A DNA stretch of 64,000 bases from Chionis minor (taxonomy: Eukaryota > Chordata > Aves > Charadriiformes > Chionididae). The stretch spans positions 248,001-312,000 of the forward strand of contig VZSF01004751.1 of assembly GCA_013398295.1 (NCBI GenBank), read 5' to 3'. A program made the position numbers and the translations under genes. The notes below the pieces were generated by a model that ran no database searches, had not been told where the DNA came from, and saw nothing but the letters and a program-made list of their open reading frames with translations. This document shows, one piece after another, positions 13,626 to 27,600 of the stretch (positions within the stretch are counted from its first letter, which is position 1; each line of letters begins with the position of its first letter).

Positions 13626-16600
13626 TTTTTACTAGCTAAATAACTGGCTACGAGCAGGGGAGAATGATCATCTGGTTTTACATAAATAACACCAATTTTT
13701 AGATCTCAAAACTGAGCTTCCTCTGGTCTGACCTAATCTTTAATACCTCTTTTAAAGGATCTCAGTAGTTTTCAGGAAGAAATGGTGGGTTCCTGTCTAT
13801 AATTAAAAAAACCTACAGCTCCAAAATAAAGACATGGATGTGACTTTATGAGTTACCTGCTGTTGTAGCCACGATGTCCTACACATGGGCTGCCCATAGC
13901 AATGTAAAGTGCAGCCACGGGCAAAGTTGGACATCACCACATGTTGTGACAGCTCTTATTGCAGAAAAAAAGGACTGATTGGAGAAGACTGTTAGGTTGC
14001 AGGGTGCTTCTCCGGAGGTTATGTGGATATTAGGGTCTGTGAAATAACATCAGAAATCTCAAAGAAGACTTCTTTGGTGTTTTTTATCTATTTCCTCTTC
14101 CAGTTTGAACCAGCATCAGCAGCTGAAGACCAAAGCTAAGAGTTTTGGGGAAAAACGTTAGGTTGGTTTTTATTATGAGTAATAATATTTACAGTACAAT
14201 AAAGCCTGGAGGCCAACAAGATTGGGATCCATTGTCGTAAATGGAAACCACTTGTCTCCAAGTAATTAAATAATTAAATTATTAAATCATTTTTAGATCT
14301 TCTTAAAAAGTCCTTATTTTTATCTACACATGAAACAACCAAAACTCCTCCAGTACTGGGGTAAGCGAGAGGGAAACATCTTCTGCAGACAACTCAGTGG
14401 CTGCCCTCAGGACCTTCACCACCGTCACGTGGCTCCCTCGTGGTAACCTGCTCATCCTCCCAGTCCTTTAGAAAAACACTTTCCTGGCCAAGCCAGTCAT
14501 ACTGATATGAAAACGGGGTGTAGACCAGACCAGAGATAGGGAAACTTCGCTAAACAGGTGTGGCTCATTATTAGACACTTCATGTTTTCTATTTTTACCT
14601 TAATCTCTTTGCTCTTCCCTCAGGGCTTGTGTAGTCTAGAAAAGATTTATTTTAAAACTTATTAGCTCAAGCATTTGAGCTAATATATTTAAAATCCCCG
14701 GTTTCTGATCCTCACTCAAACCGTGGCTACTTTAATCTCCCCAGGCAGAGTGCAGGAGTCACTTTTTTCACAGCCAGGTCCTTTTAGACCTTTTAAGTCC
14801 TAAAGTTTCCCTTGATTCCTTCACCTAATTTGGCCACTTTTCCATTAGTTGGTACACCAGCTGTATCAACTGCTGGTTGCTGGTAGAGCAACTTTGTGCT
14901 TTGTGATGGTAAAGCATACTTTGTGCTGCTTATTCCAGGGCTTTAGCAGGTGTTAATTAAAACATTTTAGCTAGCGCATTTTAAAAATACACCTTTTATC
15001 CTAGGGCTCAGATACAGGAGCAAGTTTCTGCAAGGCAGCTGAGCCCCGGTAGCCGCGCGGGCGCTGTCAGCCTGCTGCCTTGAACCTCCACTTGCCTCTC
15101 CGGCCCCAATCTCAGCAATCTACACAGGCATAATCCACAAACCAACCACCAGACTATATTTTCTAAGGAAAGCAACTATTTAAAGGTTCCCTGTTAAATT
15201 CTCAGTCCCATTTCAATGCACAATTGTAAAACTGGCGATAACGTTAACCGCCTAGCCCCCCCGTATCACTTTGAAACTGCGTAGCCACAGTTTGAAGAAT
15301 TAGTGATTTGCCATTAGGAGAATAACGGCACATCTGCCACCTTGATCACGGCTTTCGTATTATTATCAACTTCTGTCTGAGTGCCAAGTAATTTAATCAA
15401 ACTTGAGAGAAGAAATAACAACGTTTCAGTTGAACAATGGCGTGGCCCTTTGAAAAGGCAGAGATTTGCTCTAGGGTACACTAAAAGGCGAGAAGGTCTA
15501 TAAACAAAGGGTAGCACTGTGAAAAAATTATCTGTCAAATCTAGCTTCTTTTTTTTTTTTTTTTTTTGCTTCTCTTCTACTTGCAAATAATTCTCCAGCA
15601 GATTGTCAACTACTATAAATGTACCACCCTTCAGCAGATACGCTGTGTAACGCATTGCTTATTTAGAGATTGTTGGCAGTTCGTTCGGTTGAGTATTCAC
15701 AGCTTCTTTTTAATGCTCTATGATAGGTTCACAGCACATGACTTTGTTTCTCTGCTCCGACTGGACAGTCCAAAAGAAAATGCAGAGTTGTCTTGGATAA
15801 AGAAAAACTTCAAAATATTTTTTTTAAAAAAGAAAGAAACAGGGAAAGAAAGCAAGCAAAATGTTAAAATGTAGGAAATCTTTCCTTGTCTTTCACGGTG
15901 TCAGGAAGATCATTGTATCTGGTTTTGCTCCCAGATTGTTTGAACTATTGATGGAGGAAGAGAAGGCATAAGTCATATTTACTGACTGCCTGGAAAACTG
16001 TTCAGCTGATGTAAATTCTTTGCATGTGAGTGCACGTCCATGTGCCGCGTTGTTTGCAAAGGGTGCAGTCCCTTATCCTTGGCCCTTTTGTTTGAGCAAA
16101 TGCTTAAGTGCCAAGCCTTTGGCCAGAGACATCTGGAAACTGCTGCCTTTCCTCCTTACCGCACATACAGCACACACTTCTGTAGCTAAAGTCAGTCACC
16201 TGTCATTTATCTGATGCTATGGGTGGACAAGCATGGCTACACCAGCGTGGCTTCTTTTTCTGCCTCCTAGGCCTTCTGTTTCTGTAATTCTCCATTGCCA
16301 GCCACATAATACAGAACATGAGCTCCCGGAAAATATTACCCCAGGTCGTAGATGTGCACAAGCAGGGGATGGTGGTGTATTGATGACAACGGAGAGAGTA
16401 GAAGCTGCTATCACCGAAGGATAGACACTGACCGACAAACATCCAGGCTGGAGTCTATCTGTCCACAGAAGAGTTTCCACTGCAAGACAATGGAAAACCC
16501 AATAGCTCTGAACAAGAAAGGTAACGATTGCAAAAAAATTCTGCCTTTGCAGGATGGTAGGGCCGCAAGTGATCCAGCAGCAACCAACTCTTGCGTCCCT

Positions 16601-19600
16601 GTTTTCTCCCCCTGCTCCTTTGATGGCGTGGGTTCTGAGGGTGGGATACGCTTTATGGGGCTAAGAACACCAAATCCCAATGTGAAAATGCTTTCAGATG
16701 ATCCGAAGAGAGCAATATGAAGGTTAGAGTTTATATGACTGTTTACAAGAATGTTGTTATTACCGTGCTATAAAACAGAAAGGAATGTGACCAGACTAGT
16801 ACAGAACATCAAAAGAATTGTAGAGTCATTTTAATGAGTTACTAGAAACTAAGTCAGGTTCTGCTGTTTTGAGGCTATATGGTTCTATTCTGTGCAATGG
16901 ATTTAAGTCACTTAGCAACCTTTGTACAAGTCGTAGCATGTTAGGGCATGCTCCCAGCTGGTGTTTAATGCTCCCAGCGTCCCCAGGTGGACAGCCTGTC
17001 CTAGCCGTATTTCACAATGTAGGAAAAGACAATTAGAGCCAAGAGGCCTACTTCTCTGCTGCCTCTGACCTTGTGTGGACACTGACATCAAAGTAAGAAA
17101 AGTGAAAAGTGGGTTTATTGGGTGCCTGTTCAGACCAACAGCTTGCGCAACTTGCTGCATACGTGGGAAAATCAAGCCAGGAAAATCAAGCCTAGGTGGA
17201 TTTTGTACAGATTGCATAGCTGCAAGGAATGGGAGGCTTAAGCAGGCATAGCGGGAAGTTACCGAAACACCTTTGTCACTGTATACAACCTATATTTAGC
17301 AAGAAATATAAAGAAATTTTCAAAGTTAATAGAAGTTCATCTAGCAGTTACTTTTGCCTTAGAAAAATCTCTGTCATGTTTGCAGCATGTTATTTGCCAG
17401 TATGTTGTGAATGTTTTCGTTTCCTAGGAGTAGTTCTTTTTTATGATACCAAAATGTCACCTATACACCAAGCAGAGAATGAACCTCAGAAGCTCCAGAG
17501 ATCTTTTATTTAATCTAAAATATCCATGATGACATTTAAATCAAAATACTTCATTCGGTGCTTCTCTGGATTCTTAATCTGATCTTATAATCACATTTTC
17601 AGAGCAGTGCTGGACCAGGCCCTGAGATGGGCTGTAGAGTTTTTTTAAGTACAAACCTTGATGTATATATGAATGAACTAAAGGATACTGAAATGTGATG
17701 TCCATGAGATAATGGCACTTGACATAAAATAGAACATTTTATTTCACTCAAGATAATGCTCTGTTAAATTAACAATGCTTGTGTGAGACTAAGATTGCAA
17801 AATGACTCCTTGGAAATTTAGGACTGGTCTATTCTTTAATAGTTATTATATAGGTCAACTTCCAGACAGCATCCAGATTTGCATCAATTGTGTGCTGTTA
17901 AATCATCAGGAGCGGTTTTAGTACCTGTGTTGATGTTGTAGTTGATGGGCTTCAGAAGGAGATTACTACCTTCCCTGGGATACAGCGCTTCACAAGCCTG
18001 GGAGGGGTCTCTTCTGGAAGCTGGAGAGGGATTCATGTGATTTGTCAAGTATTTGCACAAGCTACCACGAACTCACCTGCTGAATCTTCTGTAGGGGATA
18101 TGGACATCTCCTACTCCAAAGGAACCTGAGAGCTTACAAACACAAGCCACCAACTCCTTGCACTAGTCTGTCATGCCCTGAAGAAAATCTGTGGTAATTG
18201 CACTTGTCCAAGTTTCTCCACTGTAAGTAAAAAAATATTAAAGAGGGAAACTAGTACTGAAAGAGGAGGCAGTTGCATTACCAGTGCTGGCTTTTGACAG
18301 CTACTTCTATCAACATTTTAATTCCCCAGTAAAATACCAAGAGAGTCACGTTCCCCTCTTTTGTCCCTTTTAATAGTAAACAGTGAGTGTTAGTCATTAA
18401 AAAATAGGCCATATTTGTGAATGTGCTTTTTCTCCACCCCTTACTTCTTGCTGAGATAGGTGCTTACCCACCCTTCCCTTTGAAGGCAGCTGGCTGTGTT
18501 ATTTCTCAGATAAGCACACATCTGCACTCCTGAGGTTCTCCGACAGGTCAGCAGAGAAAATACTAGTTAAGGTGTCTCTAAAATAAAATATGGAAAATAA
18601 AAAACATCCCTTGTGCTTCCTTAAGCCTTCTACTCTGTAACGTGTCACCAGCTACTACCTAGTTGCTAATGGTGCAGATCTCTGTTGGGTGGGACGGGCC
18701 ATGATGGGGAGCAGGGGTACCCAGAGACATCACAGGAGTGGAGACTTGCTGGTACTGAAACATCTCGCTACAGCTCTCGTTTAGAATTCTCATTGGATAT
18801 CTTTTGAGATTTCAAGTTATCACCCACATTTGGTGGAGGTGATCATTGTGTTTTTATTTAAAAGCATCTGAAACAATTCAGAAGTCTCCAGCTGAGTGTC
18901 TGGGATAGACTGTCCATGAACATCTCAAAGATACATAATGAATATAGCGCATCAGCTGTCTAGGCAGTTTATCAAATAGATATAAGTTTGTGTGTGGTAT
19001 GCTGGGGAATCTATGTGCTATGTTATTGTATCCCTGGGTTTTACAGTTTACAGCAAATTAAATTTGACACTTAGACAAATATTTATGTTATTACTAGTCG
19101 TATTTAGACCATGGCATTGTCACAAATGCCACACAGACATTTCAAATTTCCAGTCTCCTACTATTAAATAAGTATATATTTGATCAGTGCCTGCTTTGAG
19201 TGTTCTTTTTATTCACACACCAAATATAACTGAAATGAAAATCTTCCTTGCAGTCCCTTGCTTATATGCCTCTGTCTTCATCCCAAAAATCACCTCAAAC
19301 TGATACCCAGCTTTCTTTTATTATGTTTTTCCAACAGTACACAAGAAATAAATGGTTCTGACTGTGAAAATCTGTCCTGGGAAGCTGCTGGAAATGCAAT
19401 TCTCGCTGACATTTGCAGCTGCCACCACTGGGAAAAGTTCCCGCACTGATTTTGACCTTCTGAAGTCCAGAAGCAAAAATTTCACCTCTTTCTCAGCTTG
19501 ATATTGTACCATCCCACTGTAACAGTATAGTTTACTGCCACACAGCCCTACTCCTGCCTTGTTGTATGAGAAATATCAGCTGCCTGGTTTAATATTATCA

Positions 19601-22495
19601 TCATTTAAATAAATAAATTCTGCAGACATCAAGTATATAATTAAAAATATATTGAGGTTCACATATACATCCATAAAATCAAGGATTTAAGTAGTTTTAG
19701 CAAATGTCACATGCCTTAGTGGATATATAAGCCTTGACACAAGTTGTCACCTTACTCCAGATCCAAGACAGATATCAAGGAAAATGCTTTTAGACTTGCT
19801 AAATCTCAGGCACTGAGGATTCGGCTCACCAGGTGGGCTCCTGCCTTGTGCTCCGCCACAGCTAGGCCTGGATTTCATACTGCCCCATGTTACAGTCTTT
19901 CTCCTGCTCTTTGCCCTCACATGCCAGATGTCCTGGTTTGTGGTCCAGTACCCAAAGGTATGGGGAGTAAAGGGGTGGTGATGTCCCATGGAGAGCAGGG
20001 CAAATGTGGCTGGAGGGCTCCGTGCTCTACCAACAGGTGGGTCTGCTGTCCCGTCACACAACCTGATATAAAACTTATCATACTATTTGAAGAAAGCCCC
20101 ACTAGTCCCACCTAGGCATGGGGCTTGCACGTTAGGACAGAAGAAGTGTTGTCAGATCTACCTGCTGGATGCAATGCCAGTGGACACAGGTAGTTGAGGG
20201 AGAGGCTGTGCTGTTATAGGATTTAATCAGCTGCCCCTGGACCGAGCAGGATTTTCAGAGTTGCATTGCCTTCTCTTCACTACTTTTGGCCAAGGAAGAC
20301 AGGCTAACTGTCCACGTGCCTCTGGCTTAAGGCACAGATCCCCATTAAGCTCACCAAAGACACGTGTCCTCAAGCAAAGCTATGGAATTCATGATTTCAG
20401 ATGTCCAGAATTCAGCCTTGCTGTAATCTGTAGAGACAACAGACCAGCAGGTATTCTGGGTGAGACGTGGGATGACGTGGCAGCCCCAGAAGGCATTGGC
20501 ATGAAGCTCCAACTGCAAGTCCATAAAGGGCAAATTTCAAACCTTACAAAGTCTCCAGCACAAATGTCCTAATGCCTGAGTCCTGGAGCTTACCATTACC
20601 AAGTGAATGAAATCCTTCCTGAGAAATTCGCATCAGTAAATTTGACTTAAATTCCTAGTGTCTTTAGGTGGCAACATCAAATCTTAAACATTACGTAACT
20701 TGAAGTTATGATACCTGGTCTGTTCCCTAGCTAGCTGTGAGCAATATCCAACAGAGTATCTAGTCGGAATTTCTTTTTTACAGCTGATAAATGTCCAGGA
20801 TCCACCACTGTGCCTGGAAGAAGAGCTCAGCATGCTCGTTATGCAAGGAGCCGCACGACTGATGCTTCAGGTCACGCAGACTTACGCCGCACTTGAAGAC
20901 AAGTCCCAAAGAGCTAGTCTTGACCTGTCCCATGCATGAGCCTTGGGAAGGGTGGGAGAAAATGATGCCTGGAGCCCAGAAGAAGAGAGGAGTGGGACCC
21001 CCAGGCGATGCAGGAGGCAGCTGGAATTCCAGGCCATGCTGCCCTGCACTGCACAACAAAAACCCAAACCGGCCCCAGTTGCTGGAAGCTGCAAAGATTG
21101 GCAAAGGGCCTCTCCATCCCTGAGACTAGCTCTTCTGCTGGGTCCCTGGGGTTTGCAGCAGAGGTTCCAGATGTATAAAGAAAGCTCAGGGAAAGAGGCT
21201 TCCCCTTCTATTTTTTATTTACTACAGACACTTTGCGCAGCTCTGCGTGAAACCACCTGCCCCACACAACCACAAATATTGGAGCAGTAGAGTAATTTTT
21301 CTACCACCCACATGAGATAAGGAATCAGGAGACACAAAGCCTCATTATATCCAAACAAAAAACTTACAAGCAAAAACATAAGTGTTAAGAGGAAGCTGAA
21401 AAAGTAGCTGAAGAAATCAGCTATTGTGCAATCAAATACAAATTGAATTCCAGGGTGTATTTTGTTATTTAACACATCTGCTAAGTGAAATCCGTGTTCA
21501 AGTTACATTTTGAAACTCATAAAATCATCACCACCATCACAACCATCATCTCAGCTAAATTCTGCCATAGCTACTTTAAAACAGCTTCACTGCCTTGGGT
21601 GTATTAGCTTGAATTTGGAGTCAGCATAAGGAGAGCAGAACTGGCCCTTCTTTTAACCTCCTGCACACAGGAAAATGTGAATGAAGACAGGAGCTGAGCT
21701 AGATGACAGCTTTTTTAACCCAGCTAAGCACGTGCTTCATCTCAAGAGCAAGCCTGAAGACAGTCAGATCAACACCACCATCGGCTTTCCCATCACAGGC
21801 TTTATCCTGATCCTGAGAAGATAGAGGCTTGTGAAATGAGGGGTGCAGGTGAGAGCGCACATGGCTTTACCCACTTTTCAAACATAACTTTAGTTTTGTC
21901 TTTGTTTCCACAGCAGTCTGCCTTGAAAGCAAGTCTCAGGGATGGATGAAGGTGGAGACAGCAGAGATTTTCACAACCCGCAGGCCTGCCATACTGCAAG
22001 CCATACTACTTTCTTGGAGGTTTTGCAACCTTATTCTTAAAGTAGACAAAAAGTTAAGTTCTGCACGGACAAGGGGACAGCACTCAATGCTCACACCTCG
22101 GTTGACAACTAGTACCTTCAGACTGACATTGGCATCGAGGTCAGCTGCTACGGCACCACTTCTCCGCAGCCCGGGGAAAGACGGCTTGACAGCAGGGAAT
22201 GGTTGAGTGTGGCAGCCTTTTGACAGTTCACATTTTTCCTGTACTTGTGCAATAATCATCAAAACATCTGAGAGTGCTCTGAAATCCTTTTTGACTTAGG
22301 GTAGTCAGAAGGTCAAGCAACTATTTCCCTAGCTGCAAAACTTTTCCAAACTACCCCAATTCCTAGAGCCTCTTTCTTGTGGAGAATAAATGTATACCTG
22401 GATGCCTATTCATTGCTTAGACTCCAGTGTCATAGCTCAAGTATGTTGACAATCGAGTCTCTTGCTCATCAGGAATGAAACTTGATCCAACTTTC
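13626..22495. other. Unique non-coding sequence with small GC-rich patches
   Basis: About 9 kb with no gene I can support. Several GC-richer patches (15030-15110, 16020-16680, 19780-20080, 20880-21150) carry open frames of 60-123 codons. These occur at once in several frames and on both strands, have no recognisable domain and are best read as by-products of composition. An 11-bp inverted repeat sits at 14660-14685, a 19-T run at 15549-15567, and a short CAT/CAC-rich run at about 21525-21550. Confidence 0.55.
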
Positions 22496-22570
22496 AAATC
22501 CATCCTTTTTTTTTCTTTTTTTTTTCCTCAAATCAACAAAAACACTTCTCTTTTTCATTTACTTTTATGC

Positions 22571-22740
22571 AGAATCATAGAAAACAAGCCTAGCCATGAC
22601 TTTTAAACCCATCTAATGCACACACCTCACCTGCTTTCCCAGGCAAAGCTGGAATCAAATCACCTCACTCACTCCTGACAGCAGCAGCAGCCGGTAAAGC
22701 CAGCAGCGTGCTCTGAAAAGCACGCCCCAGAGAAACAGGG
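22571..22740 (-). repeat. CR1 LINE 3'-end fragment, decayed
   Basis: Read on the plus strand, it begins AGAATCATAGAAAACAAGCC. This is the usual start of a CR1 3' tail in reverse complement. Blocks then follow the reverse CR1 pattern in order: 'ctAATGCAcacacCTCACCTGCT', 'GGCAAAGCTGGAATCAA', 'CACTCCTGACAG', 'CTCTGAAAAG...CCAGAGA', 'GGGATT'. Divergence is high, so this is an old copy. It is 5'-truncated like most CR1 copies. The extent is estimated by eye. Confidence 0.6.
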
Positions 22741-24385
22741 ATTTTTACTCTTGCCCTTTTTAATTTGTAGTTCACGTCCCCATTGTTGTAAATTAGGACC
22801 TTAAAGGGCTGAATCATGCAAAATGTCATCTTAAGACACCATTTACTTTGAGTGTGATCTCCGTCACAGTCTGATAAGGAAGCACCACAGCAGCATTCCC
22901 AGGATTAATAATGTGCGATGCTGAAATACAGAGGGCATCAAAGAGGGACTTCAGCTTGGCAGCTCTGCCTCCAAATAGTCCTCCCCGGGGACTTGTGAAA
23001 GGCAAGAGAGAGCTCTGCATCACGCTGTGGGTTTGGGCCCACGATGAAAGGTGTTCTAAAAGAGTCAACTGCAAGGTCAATGTGCTTTACACCCACATGT
23101 TGAAAAATAAGTAAGCATCAGTGTCCAATTTAGTTGTCATCACAGAGTGGGACTCCAAGGCAAAGGAATGCTATAAGCTTGTAAGGACCATGCTTCTCTC
23201 CTTCCCTTTGATGTGAGCCAAGATAATGGAGATTCTGCCAAGGTGTGACTAATTCCTTGTTACTATATTGCATAATTTTCATATACTTTTGAAAAAAAGA
23301 AGTCCTTTAAGAATTGGAGGGAAAGAGAGACTCACCCCTGACACATTCCACAGAACCCAACCAGCAGTACAAAGCAGGTTTTATTAACAGACGGTGAAAG
23401 CTCAATTTAAAAAGTACTGTGGGCATTAAAGGAGATTGTTTTATGTCTTTGACATGAATACTCAGGCTAGATGAACTATCAGGAGTTTGGTTTAAGTGAG
23501 ATTAATGCTTAGTACTTGGAATCCATCCAAACTGATTAAATCTGATTGAGTAAGAGAGCACAACTTTCTATATCACTTTCAAAGTGATATGATTAGGCTG
23601 TATATGTACTATCTGAAAATGTAAATATAAACAGAAGGGAAGGGAAAAATACCCTTCCCAAGTTTTAAATGCGAAAAAAAGAGTAATGAATCAACTGTAT
23701 AAAACACTTAAAATTTAGTTGACTATTAGAAGAGTCAGATAAGAAAAAGGGTATTCATGACATATAGAATGTGTTACAGGAACAACAAGCCTGTATTCCG
23801 CCCTGTTCCACAACTCATTCATCTCCTTTGAAGTGAATTGAAGGGTATAAGCTTGGGTGAGAACTTGACTCCAGACCATTTTTGTGAAGGAAAGTCAGGA
23901 AAACACAGCAATTTCAGGCTGTTCGTAGGCATGGCACAGGTTTGCAGCCAGTAGTCTTAACTGGGAACAGTTTGTAACTATTTAAAAGTACACTGTTTTT
24001 GTAGCAAAGAACTTACTAATTTTATGCATATTGATATGTATATTCAACAGTTTTGCCAAGCATACCTTTACATACCACCCAGAGAGAGGCTCAGCTGCTA
24101 ATTCAGGTACTTGTATGTTGTTGCCTACCCATAAAATTTGCATCCCAGCTTAGTTAATGGAGATCTGACCAATGCAGCCAACAAAGCCTACAGACCCTCC
24201 ACCAGCTACGCACTTCTGGGTGCTAGCTGGTCGGTCAAATCCGCGTGTTAACACCTCCGTCTAATTGCCTACGTGGATACAAAGAATAAAGGACTATATC
24301 CTAGAAAATATTAACTCTGAAAAAAAAAAAAATTAGACCTTCCTTTTTCATGCTGTAGGTAAGGGGGCTTGGAAACATTACAGGA
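22741..24385. other. Unique AT-rich sequence, no gene seen
   Basis: No exon or recognised repeat. A near-perfect palindrome (10-bp arms around one C) lies at 23570-23590. An A-rich run precedes the LINE fragment at about 24320-24331. Confidence 0.5.
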
Positions 24386-24399
24386 AAATAGGTCTTTGA

Positions 24400-24690
24400 A
24401 TATTGAGAAAGAGCACTGCTGAAATGCTGAATCCACTTCTACAGTCCGCACAGAGACAACTGGAGAAAGTTCAGAGCAGGCCTATAAAAATAATTAAAGG
24501 GATCAGAAATCTGACTTACACAAAAAGACTTACGAAGCCCAAAGGGTTTCACTTGGCAAAGCGAAAGTTAAGAGACGAATCAGGGTCTATAAACCCATAG
24601 TCTTTAGGAGGAGAAGACTCTTTCAGGAGACAATAGCACAACATGAGTATGTGCCAATGTCTAATATAAAAAGGAAAGTAATTCCAAGTC
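24400..24690 (+). repeat. Ancient CR1/L3-type LINE reverse-transcriptase fragment
   Basis: The 65-codon open frame from 24403 reads through the C-terminal part of a CR1-superfamily ORF2. The segment LEKVQSRPIKIIKGIRNLTY and the following ~20 residues (a K/R-rich block with 'FHLAKRKLRDE') line up with the CR1/L3 pattern 'LEkVQrRatKmIkGlenLsYeeRL..lgLfsLekRRLRgDLI'. The DNA shows the same order of blocks as the younger CR1 at about 60420-60530 in this window, but far more diverged. It is a fragment flanked by unrelated sequence. The remaining open frame is chance survival. Confidence 0.7.
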
Positions 24691-27600
24691 TGGCCTTACT
24701 ATCTAGGTCTTAAGTTTATGTAGTTGGTAAGAAACAGTTCTGAAGTTAGCACAGAGAGGAGCTCTACCCTAGTGACCATGTCTAGAAGCAACCTGTTTGA
24801 CCAAGTAACAGCCTGGTGGCCAGAATCTCTGGCGCTGCTTAGAGAAGAGGGACTTCTGTCTTCCTCCTGAGATGTTGCATCTGCCCCCAAGGGGCAAATG
24901 GCAAAGTTAGACCATGCCTCTAGAGTCATCACCAGCAGAGTTAACACATTGTCCTTTCTTGCCCTTAGATCTTTGTTGACTTCCAATTTACTCCCTATTG
25001 AAAAAAATGTTCTCCCTTTTAAGCATATGTGTGGATGCCGTTCACAGTCCTGCTCTTACCACTGGAATGAACAGAAAGTTGAAGCAGGGTAAATGAAGTT
25101 TTACAAACTGCCACCAATCATCTGAGACAAGATAACTATGTTGTATGTATGTTATATATGTATACACACATATATGTGTAGATGTATGTTTTTAACCATA
25201 AAAATGTTGTATTAGAAGTACTAAATAACATATTCTTTTAAACTACTGCCACAAAGCCAAACGCACATGGTAGCTGATTCTCCCAGTTTATTTCACAATT
25301 GCTGTGGATGAAGAACAAGAACACGTTAAGCTGCAGTAACATGCCTCTCCAACCATGTTTCACAAAAGCTTTCTTGGGCCTTGATGTGAAGGAATTGCCT
25401 GTGAAGATATGGGAGAAAGTTTGGGATGGGCATGTCACCCACGTTATACTATGCAAGGCATCCAAAACCTTTGGGAATTGCCAGAGGAGACTTTATCTCA
25501 AACCTCATCTAAGAAAATAGGTTAATTCCCCCATGCAACGTATACAAATGGGTGGTGAAGGAGGGGAAAAAAAAAAATGAAGAAACACCATTTTACTCAG
25601 CTTTTCATCTCAGTTACGACTTTGCAAATTTCGCTGAAATCATTTTCACTAAAGCCTCTACTTTAGTCCCCTCTCCCAGAGGAGAGCAATTACCTTAATA
25701 GGGCCAGTCCTGCCACCAGGACTTGCCAGGGTTGGGGGAACCGTTTCACAGCAGATGCAGCCAAGGTTTTGGGATCTCAGCCAGAAAACCCAGGAACGGC
25801 CTCTTTCTAGAAGCAACAGCTTTGGTTTTTAGCACTTATGGGCAGCACTCTTTAAAGCTGTTCACCAATAGTCAAGGTCAAGGCATTGCCTTCCACTGGG
25901 CCTTGGGTCAATTTAACCCTACTTTAAAAAAATGGGGGGGAAGAAACACCAAAAAAAAGGTGTTGGTGAATGGTTTGGGTTTTGATAAGAATTTTTCATG
26001 GAACAGCTCTGAATTCCTAAATGCTGGTAGCCACAACTGAGAAGACAGAATAGCAGTCCAAGTGCAGGCTCAAGGGGTCAGAAGCTGATGTGTCTCCCAG
26101 CTCTACAGTTTACCAAATGCTTGTTATCCAGCAGGTACAGCCCAAATGAAATGGATAGTGAAAAAGATACCCAGGTCGGGCACGCAGGCATACCTGGACA
26201 TCTCGGCTAACTTAGATAGCTGCTGAGGATTAAAGGCGATGTAATGAATCATAAGTTTCAGGCAAGTCGAAGAGGTCCCCGTTTGACAGCGCTATTTAAT
26301 AGGCAAGAGGCAGTTGAGGAATGCAGTATAGTCCCATAGTTTCTTAATGAAAAAAAAAAAAGAATAACAAATGCTGAAAAACTCTGGCAAACAACAAAGC
26401 TTACATTTTATACACGCTCATCAATTTAACCCTAAAACCTTAAAAGCCTCAGGGTGATCCCAACGCCTTTAATACCAAAGGCCCTAACTATGCCACAGAT
26501 CAAGCACCAAGCCCAAGCCTGCTTTGTCTAGAAAGATGAAAGCGCACTCAAACAGGTGAAGGCTTCTTTGGAATCATCACCTGCAATTAAGCAAAGGAAA
26601 ACTAAGAGGAGAAGAGGTAAGCTGAACTTGCTTTAAAAAGACACCACGGGAGCAGGTGGATGCTTGCTAAGGATAGCTGTGGTGTCTGCTGTCATTCTTT
26701 CACCAAATGATGTGCATTCATTGGGATTTCCTGCACGTTAACAACAGATCACTTGGTGGGAAAGTTGGGTGGGTGCTGCAAAAGCAAAAAGAAATCTTTT
26801 TCTTTTTTTAGTTTCTCTTGTATATCGTATTGTTGCCAAGCTGCTATGGACAGAAATTCCAGGGCCCTATCTGAGTAAAGCAGTGCCACAGGGAATTTCA
26901 TTTGGGGATACAGATAATAATTTATCACTCTTCAATGCCTTAAACCCAATAATTTGTAAATAACTAAACATTCAGTTTAAAATGGGGTCTGTAAAAGCTT
27001 AATGTTTTCCTTCATAGCCCAGCTCCTAGAGTCATACTATTTCAATTATTATTTTGGAGAGGAAGCTTTTAGCCATTGCTGCCAAGAAGAAAATCTTGCA
27101 AATGTAAGTAAAGGAATAAACACCAGAATGCAAACTTAAACAAGACTCTAGGGTTTTTACTACTGTTGTATAAATATTCCAAGTCAAATAAAATAACAAT
27201 TACATGTAAGAAGGGAGAAAGGAAAGAGAGGGACTTAGACTAATTTTCAGATATTTGTGGCTGTAATCATCTTTGTGTTATGCATTTGGAAGCCACTTTA
27301 CACAGTCCCTGAGGACAGATACTGGGTAAGTTGATAATACCATTAATACCGTTAATAATAATATTCATTAGGTTTAATAATGTTCATAGTAAAACCCATG
27401 ATAACATTCTTGATGTTGTTAATCATTTTAAAGCTTTTTTTTTAATTACACTATCCATGTGACTTCATTAATTCCATATTTACATTTAGAGTCTACCTAA
27501 AATTCAAGGAATCACTGGCTCCTCTTGTAAAAGTGCCAAGCACTGCCATTACCATCAATATTTTCCTCTTGTCACACACCTACCCCAAAATGCATAAAAT

